From CAZJDM01 sp964544765 (lineage in GTDB: Bacteria > Bdellovibrionota_B > Oligoflexia > CAYFLR01): a DNA stretch of 37,985 nt. Positions 15,090 to 23,946 of the stretch are shown here, in pieces. Numbering within the stretch: the stretch's first letter is position 1; every line of letters begins with the position of its first letter. The stretch spans positions 1 through 37,985 of the forward strand of contig CAZJDM010000024.1 of the NCBI GenBank assembly GCA_964544765.1, read 5' to 3'. The position numbers were made by a program, and so were the translations under genes. The notes under the pieces were generated by a model, which saw only the letters and a program-made list of their open reading frames with translations, was not told where the DNA came from and did no database searches.

Positions 15090-16478
15090 TTAAAAAAGAA
15101 TATGCTGGGTTTTAAGAGGAAGAAATGACTTAATCCTAGCCAGATCATTAGCGCTTTTTTCAATGTCAAAAGACAAAACATTTTGAGATATTAAAGAAAC
15201 TTTCAAGTTTCCTAAAAAAGAGACTTTTCCATCTACTATATTGAAAAAGTCTCTTTTCCTTTTTTTATCAACAAAAAGATTCCACTCGTCCTTATGATTG
15301 AAAATTCTAATTTTTTTAAGTTTATATGATCCTTTGGGCAAATGAAAAAAATAGGGTTGAGCCAAATAGTCCACCATTAATAAAAAGTCCTGATTAATAC
15401 CCTCATTATGAACGGTTAATATTAGTTTTTTAAGACGCCTCTTATTAATGCTTAAAAAACCCATAAAATTTGCTTTCTCATGCGTTGATTTTGGTGGCAT
15501 ATACAATTTATCATTCTGTTTAATTACTTTGAAAGAAAGACCTTTATTTCTACTAACCGATTCAATCAATCCGTCGGAGTATTCGGTGAAAACCCCTATT
15601 GTTAAATTATCCTGATAGGAAAAATAAATATCCCCCAAAGATATCGCCTGATCTTCTATCGTGTAAACTTCCTTATTAGGAAATTCAAAAGCAAAATTCT
15701 CCTCAGGAAGATATATTTTTTTAACCACATATTCTCCTTTGGGCAAAGAAAAGAAAAACGTACCTTTTAAAGCGTCTTTATTGGTCCGTACAAAAAGTTG
15801 GAACAATTCTTTTGTCTCTTTTTTTACAACAATTAAAACAGCATCTCTTACATTGATATTTTTTAAATCCAAGTTACCAAAAAAATTTATGCCTTGTTGA
15901 TGTTCTGAAGATATTAGAATTGTTTTCTTAGTGTCAAAATATCTAATTGGCATATTTAAAAATTTTTTTCCTTTATATGTCTCAAATAAATACTCAACAG
16001 AGTTAACAATGTTATCACTTTTTAACAAAACAAAACTTTTTCGATCATATTTTTGTTTTAAGGAGTAACCTAAGAGATAGGTAATTTGATTTGCCCTTAC
16101 TGAAAACGAAGCGTTAATTTTAGCAGAAAAGATCTGTTTGTATTTCAAATCTTTGGAATCAAAAGTAATATTTTTAAATTTGTAATTTCCTCTAGGTAAT
16201 GGAACAAAATAATAGCACATAAAATTTGTTTGTTCTGAAATAGGACAAAATATTTTATGCTTCTTTTTACTGGCAATATTTTCTACTAAAATTTTTACTT
16301 CAGAACGATTATGTTGCATAAGTCTTTTGAACACATGAATATGACCTAAGATATAACCTTTTTTTGAGCTTCTATTTTTTATTACACCTTTACCTTTATG
16401 CCTTGCTTTATAGTCACTTGAGACATGTGAAAAACAAGAGACTAACGTAAACATCCCTATTAACAAGAAAGATCTCAT
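15090..16478 (-). CDS. Lipoprotein with three homologous internal repeats
   Basis: The 462-residue protein begins MRSFLLIGMFTLVSC, a lipoprotein signal peptide with Cys15 as the likely lipidated residue. ATG 16478 is preferred over the upstream TTG 16505 because the signal peptide starts there. The mature part contains three related units of about 140 residues. Each has a strand-turn block: YYFVPLPRGNYKFKNITF, FFFSLPKGEYVVKKIYL and YFFHLPKGSYKLKKIRIF. Each is followed by a shorter block: ITYLLGYSL, AISLGDIYFSY and VSFLGNLKVSL. These look like beta-sandwich (carboxypeptidase-regulatory-like or Ig-like) domains, but no family is certain. It is probably an outer-membrane or surface lipoprotein. 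It converges with the SbcCD-like operon and diverges from the next gene. Confidence 0.75.
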   Translation of the reverse strand: MRSFLLIGMFTLVSCFSHVSSDYKARHKGKGVIKNRSSKKGYILGHIHVFKRLMQHNRSEVKILVENIASKKKHKIFCPISEQTNFMCYYFVPLPRGNYKFKNITFDSKDLKYKQIFSAKINASFSVRANQITYLLGYSLKQKYDRKSFVLLKSDNIVNSVEYLFETYKGKKFLNMPIRYFDTKKTILISSEHQQGINFFGNLDLKNINVRDAVLIVVKKETKELFQLFVRTNKDALKGTFFFSLPKGEYVVKKIYLPEENFAFEFPNKEVYTIEDQAISLGDIYFSYQDNLTIGVFTEYSDGLIESVSRNKGLSFKVIKQNDKLYMPPKSTHEKANFMGFLSINKRRLKKLILTVHNEGINQDFLLMVDYLAQPYFFHLPKGSYKLKKIRIFNHKDEWNLFVDKKRKRDFFNIVDGKVSFLGNLKVSLISQNVLSFDIEKSANDLARIKSFLPLKTQHILF

Positions 16479-16605
16479 AATTACAACCCCTATTTTATTG
16501 TCCAATACTTAAACAACGAGTCATATCTCTTCAGTACTATTTAAAATTAATTTATGATACCCTATTAAAGATAATTTATTTACAAATCCTTTTTACTCTT
16601 AAAAA

Positions 16606-17853
16606 ATGAAGATAATTCCTTATACCATTTTAATTTTTTTTATCTCTTGTTTACATAGTAATTTTTTATTTTCTACCCAAAAAATAAAAAATTCTCCTAT
16701 AGATATATGTATTTTTCAACCTATAGGTAATGGTTTTGCTGGGCAATTGACGGATATAAGAAATCTCTTTATTGATCATTTGAATAAAGTTCCTTTCATA
16801 AGAACATCCCTATGTTCAAATCAAAAATTACTTCGTCAAAACCAACAAAAAACAGAAACATTAAGTGAAATATTATTAAACAATATCTCTCCTATAATGA
16901 AACCCACCTCAACATTATACTTCAATTACCACTTTTTTCTATTTATTATAATTACCGAAAAAAATATTCATATAGTCCTTTTAGATCGATCTACATCATA
17001 TCCGATTTTAAATCACCAAATAAGTATTTCATCATCTATCAATGATTTAGAGTCTCATTTTACCTATTTTAATATGATAGATATAACCACTATAATTAGT
17101 AAAAAGATAGGATCATACCTCGATATATCCTATTCTCCAAAAGATATACCTCTTAAATACCGTTGGTACAATGATTCTTATTTTTCTTTTGAGATAGGCG
17201 GACAATATTATCGTCTCTTTGGAAATCAAGATGTTAAAAATTTAAATGAAGAAATTAAACCTCAAATATCGATCCTTTTTAAGCCTTCAATACATTATGG
17301 CCTGATAATAAACTCCAGTCTTAGTGTTCCAGATAAATTATTACCAGAAGCAACTTATGAGAGTTCCTCCCAACAACTTGCATATGAAACCCAAGAAATT
17401 GAGGGAGGAGTATTTTTTCAATATAATCGCCAAACCAGCCAAACAGATCTATTTGAATTTGAGTTTGCTCGTTTCGGAATTTTATTATCTTCTACAGACA
17501 ACACTATCAAAAATACAGAAATTGAACTACCTGTAGGAGATTCATTATATTATTCAGGTTTTCTTGAATTAGGTATAAGTTACCCATCTCGTCTTATTCG
17601 GTTGTTTACAGCTCAATCTTTTTATATATATGACTTAAATAGAAGTTTTCTTTCAGCAAAACTCTTCTATGGTATCAGATGGAATGACTTTTTCACTACA
17701 AATCTTGTAGCATCCTTCAAAAAAATTGCCGATAATCAAAATGACGAATACTCGATTAACCAAATGGGTTTTGGGTTGAATTTGAAATTTAATTTCTGGC
17801 CTTCATCTCCCAAACCTATCTGGCTTTCAAAGATTAAAAAACTTGACAAGTAA
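16606..17853 (+). CDS. Exported protein, probable outer-membrane beta-barrel
   Basis: The 415-residue product has a hydrophobic signal sequence (MKIIPYTILIFFISC then a short linker). The FISC could be a relaxed lipobox, or the peptide may be cleaved further on. An N-terminal globular part (about 30-180, IDICIFQPIGNGFAGQLTDI) resembles periplasmic domains that handle short strands. From about residue 195 alternating aromatic/hydrophobic strands appear (SYFSFEIGGQYYRLFG, IEGGVFFQYNRQ, AKLFYGIRWNDFFTTN, MGFGLNLKFNFWP), typical of an outer-membrane barrel. No recognised family. It lies just upstream of dnaJ, with 45 bp between them. There is no clear ribosome-binding site before ATG 16606. Confidence 0.65.
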   Translation: MKIIPYTILIFFISCLHSNFLFSTQKIKNSPIDICIFQPIGNGFAGQLTDIRNLFIDHLNKVPFIRTSLCSNQKLLRQNQQKTETLSEILLNNISPIMKPTSTLYFNYHFFLFIIITEKNIHIVLLDRSTSYPILNHQISISSSINDLESHFTYFNMIDITTIISKKIGSYLDISYSPKDIPLKYRWYNDSYFSFEIGGQYYRLFGNQDVKNLNEEIKPQISILFKPSIHYGLIINSSLSVPDKLLPEATYESSSQQLAYETQEIEGGVFFQYNRQTSQTDLFEFEFARFGILLSSTDNTIKNTEIELPVGDSLYYSGFLELGISYPSRLIRLFTAQSFYIYDLNRSFLSAKLFYGIRWNDFFTTNLVASFKKIADNQNDEYSINQMGFGLNLKFNFWPSSPKPIWLSKIKKLDK

Positions 17854-17898
17854 ATATTATTGCTTAAATTAGATCAGACTTATTTATGGGTGGTATTT

Positions 17899-19008
17899 AT
17901 GAGTAAAAGAGATTATTACGAAGTTCTGGGCATTACACGCAATGCTTCCTCTACAGAAATTAAAAAAGCTTATCGAAAAAAGGCTATTGAATTTCATCCT
18001 GATAGAAATCCAAATAATCCTCAAGCCGAGGAACTATTTAAAGAATCAGCAGAAGCATATGATATCCTATCTGATCCACAAAAAAAGGAGCTGTATGACC
18101 AATATGGTCACGCAGGTCTTTCATCGTCAGGCTATAGTGGTGGTTTCCAAGATATTAATGATATTTTCGGTAGTTTTGGTAGTATTTTTGAAGACTTTTT
18201 TGGATTTGGAGGTTCTGGCTCCCCAAGATCCACTACCAGAGCTCGCAGGGGAGCTGATCTACGATATGACCTAACGATCACTCTAGAAGAAGCAGCTTTT
18301 GGTTTAGAAAAGGAGATAGGGGTTGACCAAAAAGTCACTTGTGATAGGTGTGATGGAAATGGGGCTGAACCCGGTACTCAACCGACAACTTGCCCAACTT
18401 GTCGAGGAACTGGACAAATTAGACATTCACAAGGATTCTTCAGCATAAGCTCTACATGTAATCATTGCTATGGAGCAGGCACAATCATTCAAAATCTATG
18501 TAATAAATGTAATGGCGAAGGAATTTACGATAAGAATAAAACTATTTCATTAAAAATACCTCCTGGTATAGACAGCGGAGTTAGATTAAGAGTTACCGGA
18601 GAAGGAGATAGAGGTCGGCATGATGGTCCTCCAGGAGATTTATATGTGTTTATTGATATGAAAGAACATCATTATTTTTCAAGAGAACAGGATGACATAT
18701 ATTGCTCAGCAGAAATAGATTTTTGTCAAGCTATCTTAGGGACTAAAGTAGAAATCCAGACTTTGTATGGAAAAGAAGAACTAGACATTAAAAAGAATAC
18801 CCCCAACAACCATGTTATAGTTCTAAAGGGTAAAGGCATGCCTCATTTGAAAAAATCAGGTCGAGGTAACCAAATTGTACAGCTAAAAGTAATTCTTCCT
18901 CAAAAAGTCTCTAAAAAGCAAGAGGAACTTTTACGAGAATATGCAAAACTTTCTGATACTAAAGTAAATCCTAAAATTGATGGGTTTTTTCAAAATTTAT
19001 CGCTGTAA
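17899..19008 (+). CDS. dnaJ: Chaperone DnaJ
   Basis: DnaJ (Hsp40) stimulates the DnaK ATPase and delivers unfolded substrates. The 369-residue protein has all type I parts: a J domain (about 3-70) with HPD at 33-35, a Gly/Phe-rich region (about 75-115, GGFQDINDIFGSFGSIFEDF), and a zinc-finger domain with four CxxCxGxG-type repeats (CDRCDGNG, CPTCRGTG, CNHCYGAG, CNKCNGEG; about 147-210). The C-terminal substrate domains follow. ATG 17899 is used because the J domain starts at the next residue and GGGTGG lies 5 nt upstream; the longer frame from 17860 is not supported. No dnaK or grpE is adjacent, so this copy stands alone. Confidence 0.97.
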   Translation: MSKRDYYEVLGITRNASSTEIKKAYRKKAIEFHPDRNPNNPQAEELFKESAEAYDILSDPQKKELYDQYGHAGLSSSGYSGGFQDINDIFGSFGSIFEDFFGFGGSGSPRSTTRARRGADLRYDLTITLEEAAFGLEKEIGVDQKVTCDRCDGNGAEPGTQPTTCPTCRGTGQIRHSQGFFSISSTCNHCYGAGTIIQNLCNKCNGEGIYDKNKTISLKIPPGIDSGVRLRVTGEGDRGRHDGPPGDLYVFIDMKEHHYFSREQDDIYCSAEIDFCQAILGTKVEIQTLYGKEELDIKKNTPNNHVIVLKGKGMPHLKKSGRGNQIVQLKVILPQKVSKKQEELLREYAKLSDTKVNPKIDGFFQNLSL

Positions 19009-19074
19009 ACTTGCCGCATTCTTTAATCTGTTTTTAACTATTTGATTGCTAGATATTATTAAATTTCTGCTAAA

Positions 19075-19316
19075 TTTTTCTCCTATGAGCAAAATTTGTT
19101 ACTGTTTTTTTCTCCTATGAGCAAAATTTNNNNNNNNNNNNNNNNNNNNNNNNNNNNNNNNNNNNNNNNNNNNNNNNNNNNNNNNNNNNNNNNNNNNNNN
19201 NNNNNNNNNNNNNNNNNNNNNNNNNNNNNTTTTTCTCCTATGAGCAAAATTTGTTACTGTTTTTTTCTCCTATGAGCAAAATTTATTGCTATTTAATTTT
19301 CCTAGTGGTAAAATTT
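19075..19316. repeat. 32-bp tandem array of imperfect palindromes before the DUF4143 ATPase
   Basis: Four identical copies of a 23-bp core are visible (19075-19097, 19107-19129, 19230-19252, 19262-19284). Each is followed by an identical 9-bp linker where that part can be read, giving a 32-bp period. The core contains TTTTTCTCCTATGAGCAAAA, an imperfect palindrome of form TTTTnCTCnTAnGAGnAAAA. A fifth, degenerate copy in the same phase (19294-19316, 16 of 23 matches) ends 6 bp before the ATG at 19323. The linkers are the same rather than unique, so this is a tandem array and not CRISPR. An assembly gap lies inside it, so the true copy number is unknown. Confidence 0.9.
19130..19229. other. Assembly gap (100 N)
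   Basis: There are exactly 100 ambiguous bases, the usual placeholder for a gap of unknown size. Repeat copies abut both sides (19129 and 19230), so the assembler probably broke on a longer tandem array. Confidence 0.97.
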
Positions 19317-19322
19317 AGTAAA

Positions 19323-20492
19323 ATGAAGCGTTATATTTATTCTCAAATTATCAATGACTTAAAAGAAAAATCGGTTTTTATAGGGGGACCTAGGCAGGTT
19401 GGAAAAACCTACTTAGCAAAATCCATTAGCTTGCACCCTAATCAGCTATATCTCAACTGGGATTTTACACCCGACAAGAAAACAATTCTATCAGGTCAAT
19501 GGCCTGCTGAGCCAGCCTTAATCATTCTAGATGAAATACATAAATATATAAAATGGAAAACCTTTATTAAGGGACATTTTGATAAATTCAATGATCTACA
19601 CTCCTTTCTAATAACTGGTAGTGCACGATTGGATGTATACAGGAAAGGAGGAGATTCTTTACAAGGACGATATCATTACTACCGACTACACCCACTGACT
19701 TTAGCTGAAACTACAGGTCTTTCTCTAAAATTAAAAGAACGGAAAATTTTCACCTCTCTTCAATTTCAAACTGGAATCAATCACAACGACTTAGAGCCTT
19801 TATTTGAGTTTGGTGGATTTCCTGAACCTTTCTTACGACAAAATAATAGATTTTTTCGTAGATGGCAAAATGAACGTATGGAAAGGCTATTTCGAGAAGA
19901 CTTAAGGGATCTTGAAAAAATTCCCGATTTATCAAGAATTGAAATCTTGAGTCAAATTTTACCTGAAAGAATTGGTAGCCCTCTATCCATCAACTCTTTA
20001 AAAGAAGATTTAGAGGCGAGCCACAAAGCCTTGAATAATTGGGTAAATATTTTAGAGCGATTGTACTTCCTTTTTCGCGTACCCCCTTACTCATCTTCAC
20101 TGATTAGATCATTGAAAAAAGAGAAAAAAGTATATTTATGGGATTGGTCAGTAATAAAAGACCTTGGCTCTAAATTTGAAAATATGGTAGCTTCCCACCT
20201 TCTTAAATATTGCCATTACCTAAAAGATTGGGAAGGCTATAAAGTCGAGCTTTATTATTTACGCGATGTGGACAAGAGAGAAGTTGACTTTTTAGTGGTT
20301 TGTGATGACAAACCTTGGTTTGCTGTTGAAGCTAAAGCATCCTCAACCAAACTTTCAAAACACCTTCTCTATTTTAGCAAAAAGCTTGAAATATCCCAAT
20401 TATATCAAGTGGTATTACAAGCAGATATTGATTATTTTGACCAAAACGTTAGAGTTATTTCCGCTCATAAATTTTTTACAGCTTTAATGTAA
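19323..20492 (+). CDS. DUF4143-type AAA ATPase
   Basis: The 389-residue protein has an N-terminal AAA domain with Walker A GPRQVGKT (22-29), Walker B ALIILDEIHK (65-74) and a sensor-like FLITGSARLD. The C-terminal DUF4143 domain ends in the PD-(D/E)xK-like block REVDFLVVCDD, then WFAVEAKAS (about 319-340). Such ATPases are common in anaerobes and archaea and are mostly uncharacterised. ATG 19323 is preferred: the frame extends back to 19251, but that part is encoded by the palindromic repeat and has no family likeness. The gene has no functional link to its neighbours. Together with the repeat array it looks like a self-contained, possibly mobile or autoregulated unit. Confidence 0.85.
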   Translation: MKRYIYSQIINDLKEKSVFIGGPRQVGKTYLAKSISLHPNQLYLNWDFTPDKKTILSGQWPAEPALIILDEIHKYIKWKTFIKGHFDKFNDLHSFLITGSARLDVYRKGGDSLQGRYHYYRLHPLTLAETTGLSLKLKERKIFTSLQFQTGINHNDLEPLFEFGGFPEPFLRQNNRFFRRWQNERMERLFREDLRDLEKIPDLSRIEILSQILPERIGSPLSINSLKEDLEASHKALNNWVNILERLYFLFRVPPYSSSLIRSLKKEKKVYLWDWSVIKDLGSKFENMVASHLLKYCHYLKDWEGYKVELYYLRDVDKREVDFLVVCDDKPWFAVEAKASSTKLSKHLLYFSKKLEISQLYQVVLQADIDYFDQNVRVISAHKFFTALM

Positions 20493-20658
20493 ATCTACTT
20501 AAATTTCAAATAATAGAACTCTGGTCTAAAACCTCAAAAAAAATGATTTACATTATTTAATAACTATGATAGCTCATAATTCGTTTTTATTACACTAAGC
20601 ATCGGTAATAATAATTACTTATGTTTTTCATCTAGTCTAAACATCCTTGGTATAAACA

Positions 20659-22686
20659 ATGTCATTTTATAAAGTTTCTTTTTTTAGCATTATTTCAATT
20701 TGTCTATTATTCTTAGCTACTTCAACGTTTTCTTTGCAGACATTACCTCCAGACGATATTCCAGCATATTTCAAAAGCAAATCAGGAAGAATCACCGTAA
20801 TTGGAGATACACAAGGAGACCCTTCAGTTATTTATACTATTTTCCGTCATCTTAAATATATTGATGCTGAAGGTAAATGGATCGGAGGGGCAATAGATGT
20901 TGTCATTATGGGTGATTTTACTGGAGGTCCTGATTCTTTATTAAATACAGATTTAATTACAGCGCTCTCACACGAAGCTGCTCGTCATGGAGCCCGAATA
21001 CACATAATCGGTGGAAATCATGAGCTATATTCCCATGAGAAAACAATGACCTTTAGTCTTGCAAGTGAAAAAGGTAGATTGAGACGTTGGTTTAAAGGTG
21101 GGTTTAGCGGAGTTGTCACTCAATTCAAACGATATACATCACTATTTATTCCTATAAACACTATAATTACTATAGATGACATGTCTTTTATGCATGGTGG
21201 TTTTGATGATTGGCTAGAAAGACACTCGCCATCCAGAATAAACGCAACAATGCGTGCTTGGCTCAATTATTACAGGAAAGAACTTAGAAGTAATCGTTGG
21301 ATAAAAGAACCTCCCTTTTCAACCTCGTGGATTATAGGTCAAGATATAGATGGACTAGAAGATGGCAAGGTAGGCCCATTATTTACTAGAGCATTAGCTA
21401 AGGGCAAATTATCACTGGAAAAATTTAACAACATTTTAACCCAATACGGGTGGAAAAAAGTCTTCATAGCCCACAAAACAACCCCTAATGGACGAATATT
21501 CAGAGTCCCTATCTATGGGGGTAGGGTTATTATGACAGATACAGCGCTAGCAAGAGAAAAATCCGAAAATAGAAATCAAAATAGAGATAACATGTCTATC
21601 GTGGTAATTGAGAATGGCCAAGATAAAGAAGTAATTATTCCTCGTGGCACACCCCCTAGCAGCAAAGAAGTCCGCCTTCTGATCAGCAAAATAAGAAAGA
21701 GGTATCCAGAATTATCAGCTAATAGATCGAGTGTAATAAAATTATTAAAATCAAAGAAAAAAAGTAAACAAACTAGAGGTTTATTGGCATTAGATAGTCT
21801 TGATTGGCAACATGATGTAAGTATCAAAAACAGGGTTGCTGCTTTGATCAAAAAGTCAAGTTCCGCCACTAGAGAAATGGCTCTTTTCTCACTACAATAT
21901 ATAAATTGGGAAAACGAACGAAATATACGATCCATTGTTGTTAGAGTATTAAATGAGTTTGAACCTAATAATGTGGTCCATGAGATGGCTCTCGAAAGAG
22001 TAATTAATGATTTAAATTGGCAAAATAATAATGAACTTGTTTCAATAATCATTAGGATACAAGCAGAAAACGACAATATTCCAAGAAACATACGTGATTT
22101 TTATAAAGAAACTAGTGATTGGCTATCAATACCCGCTTTAAGAAATGCTTTTCTAAGACATTTAGTTGCTATACACCATAGACAATATAGTAACTTGGAT
22201 AACATTTCATTACTAGAGGGGCATCATTGGGAAAAATACCCCGATATTGTTGATTTCATCTCATCAAGATATCCTTTAGAAAAAGGACCGAAATTTAAAG
22301 GCTCCTATACCGCAAATGATTTTGACACCAAGGTTGAATTACTACTTTCCAAAACAGCTTGGTGGGAACTTAAGCCGTTTAGACCAATTATTGTCAACCT
22401 AGCCTTAGAACAACCTACTCCATTACCCTCATACCATCAAGAACCTCCCAAAATATATCACAATTCCATGGCAAGAATCATGCTGGCAAAAGCTTTAAAT
22501 GAACAAGAAACCGCCCGACAATTATTATTTCCTCTGATCCCCAGAGAAGAACTAGAAAGACTGGCGTCACCAGCGGAGCAACTCACTATTGAAGCTCAAC
22601 TCTCCCCCCATTGTATGGGTTTATGGCAAAGACGTAATAATAGGTTTAAATACTGGCTATACAGTAAATGGAAACATTTGTTCTAG
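20659..22686 (+). CDS. Secreted PPP-type metallophosphatase with C-terminal helical domain
   Basis: The 675-residue protein starts with a signal peptide (hydrophobic residues 8-22). The phosphatase domain (about 43-300) has the calcineurin-like motifs GDTQGD (49-54), MGDFTGGPDS (84-93), GGNHEL (118-123), MHGGFDDW (near 178) and FIAHKTT. All point to a two-metal PPP-type active site. The region from about 340 to 520 is helical with repeated W-containing units (LALDSLDWQHD, FSLQYINWEN, RVINDLNWQN), probably HEAT-like repeats. A further unassigned C-terminal part follows. The likely location is the periplasm or outside the cell; the substrate may be a phosphoprotein or nucleotide. There is no obvious operon partner or strong ribosome-binding site. 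Confidence 0.8.
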   Translation: MSFYKVSFFSIISICLLFLATSTFSLQTLPPDDIPAYFKSKSGRITVIGDTQGDPSVIYTIFRHLKYIDAEGKWIGGAIDVVIMGDFTGGPDSLLNTDLITALSHEAARHGARIHIIGGNHELYSHEKTMTFSLASEKGRLRRWFKGGFSGVVTQFKRYTSLFIPINTIITIDDMSFMHGGFDDWLERHSPSRINATMRAWLNYYRKELRSNRWIKEPPFSTSWIIGQDIDGLEDGKVGPLFTRALAKGKLSLEKFNNILTQYGWKKVFIAHKTTPNGRIFRVPIYGGRVIMTDTALAREKSENRNQNRDNMSIVVIENGQDKEVIIPRGTPPSSKEVRLLISKIRKRYPELSANRSSVIKLLKSKKKSKQTRGLLALDSLDWQHDVSIKNRVAALIKKSSSATREMALFSLQYINWENERNIRSIVVRVLNEFEPNNVVHEMALERVINDLNWQNNNELVSIIIRIQAENDNIPRNIRDFYKETSDWLSIPALRNAFLRHLVAIHHRQYSNLDNISLLEGHHWEKYPDIVDFISSRYPLEKGPKFKGSYTANDFDTKVELLLSKTAWWELKPFRPIIVNLALEQPTPLPSYHQEPPKIYHNSMARIMLAKALNEQETARQLLFPLIPREELERLASPAEQLTIEAQLSPHCMGLWQRRNNRFKYWLYSKWKHLF

Positions 22687-22743
22687 AAGTTTGGCCACAA
22701 GATGTGTAGTAGACTATAAACGTCTATGAAAAAGTATGTCTAA

Positions 22744-23043
22744 TCAGCTTATCTTATTGGCTACAGATTGTAGTTTTCCAGTCATTGATTGATCTTTATC
22801 TACTCGCAAGGATATCTTAAGATTGGTTGAAACTCTTTTTACTCCCTTATTTATTAGCAACTGATTACATCGCTTAACAGCTTCCATAACAAGATCCCAC
22901 TCACCTTCAATATTGGTTCCCATAGAATGCTCCTCTATTATTAAATTGGTTCGTCTAAGATATTTAGTTATTTCAGCTATATAGGACGATAATGTGATCC
23001 CAGTTCCTAAAGGGATAATGGTAAACTCAGCAATTATTTTCAT
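22744..23043 (-). CDS. MTH1187/YqgV-family thiamine-binding-type protein
   Basis: This 99-residue protein matches the small DUF77/MTH1187 family: MKIIAEFTIIPLGTGITLSSYIAEI at the start, then NLIIEEHSMGTNIEGEWDLV and GVKRVSTNLKISLRVDK. Family members are ferredoxin-like tetramers, and some bind thiamine or its pyrimidine moiety. It is the last gene of the FAD-folD-gcvT-gcvH-proC group, 60 bp after the exported unknown. GGGGA 8 nt upstream is a plausible ribosome-binding site. Whether it senses a vitamin here is inference. Confidence 0.85.
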   Translation of the reverse strand: MKIIAEFTIIPLGTGITLSSYIAEITKYLRRTNLIIEEHSMGTNIEGEWDLVMEAVKRCNQLLINKGVKRVSTNLKISLRVDKDQSMTGKLQSVANKIS

Positions 23044-23103
23044 TTCAAAAATCCCCGGAAAAAGCCACCCCTTGAAGGTTATTATGAAATCAAATGAAGC
23101 AAA

Positions 23104-23946
23104 TTAATTAGTTACCTTCACAGGAATTTCCCCAAAAACCTCTTCATTTCTTACTATTTCAAATACTAAGTCCACAGCCTCAGATTCTGCTATTTTGTTT
23201 GTTTTGGTTCCCAAAACATCTCTTTTTTCAGTATTTCCATCCTTTTGAAGAGTAAAAAGCGGCCCTTTTCCAATATCTCCCGCTAATAATTTTACCCGTA
23301 ATTTTACACCTTTATTATCTTGAACATTGGTTTTCATATCAATTATTTTAATATTATCACTACGTTTTAAATTCAGCGCTTCGTTATTAAATAACACCAT
23401 TTTACTACCCTCATTACGCTGTAATAAGAGGTAACTAAATTGCGGGTTAATTATCTTAACATAAAAATAGGCAATCTTTTCCGTCCCTTCCTTAACGTAT
23501 ATCTCATATAAATCTTTATCTTTATTTAAAGCGAATCTAGATAAAATATCTTTGTCAGTTCTAAATGGCCTATTGCGATCTTCTTCAGAGGACTTTTTAT
23601 TCCCTCCCTGAAAACCAACAAAATTTATAATTAATTTCTCTTTGTCAGGTATATCTCCTACTACATCTACTACTTCCAACACGTCTCCTTTAACTACATG
23701 TAAAGTAGTATTGACTTTAACCAACTCAAAGTTTTTATTTCTTCTTATAACTAGATATTCAATTTCGGTTTTAAAACCACGAAGAGGGACTTCTCCTTTT
23801 TTTTCAACATTTAAATTTTGTATATGATTTACATTTAAGGTTTTATTTACTCGAGCATACATTTCCCCAATATTAGGAAGTATACTCATTGCCCCAAACA
23901 CTATCATCATGGTCCAAACAACAAACGAATGACGATTTATAATCAT
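23104..23946 (-). CDS. Exported protein of unknown function
   Basis: The 280-residue protein has a short hydrophobic N-terminal segment (about 9-24, VVWTMMIVFGAMSIL) that fits a signal peptide or anchor. A soluble part rich in beta-strand, Lys, Asn and Asp follows. No family motif was recognised. It overlaps the end of proC by 4 bp (ATGA) with a strong AAGGAGGG upstream, so its translation is coupled to proC. An exported protein is an unexpected member of an amino-acid and one-carbon operon. It may simply be carried by the transcript. Confidence 0.7.
   Translation of the reverse strand: MIINRHSFVVWTMMIVFGAMSILPNIGEMYARVNKTLNVNHIQNLNVEKKGEVPLRGFKTEIEYLVIRRNKNFELVKVNTTLHVVKGDVLEVVDVVGDIPDKEKLIINFVGFQGGNKKSSEEDRNRPFRTDKDILSRFALNKDKDLYEIYVKEGTEKIAYFYVKIINPQFSYLLLQRNEGSKMVLFNNEALNLKRSDNIKIIDMKTNVQDNKGVKLRVKLLAGDIGKGPLFTLQKDGNTEKRDVLGTKTNKIAESEAVDLVFEIVRNEEVFGEIPVKVTN

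Noticed and set aside
19075..19316. CRISPR array
   Set aside because: The linkers between the repeated cores are identical 9-bp sequences, not unique spacers of 25-40 bp, and no cas genes are present. It is a tandem repeat.
19251..19322. N-terminal extension of the DUF4143 ATPase
   Set aside because: These codons are the palindromic repeat itself; family proteins begin near MKRYIYSQIIN, just before the P-loop.
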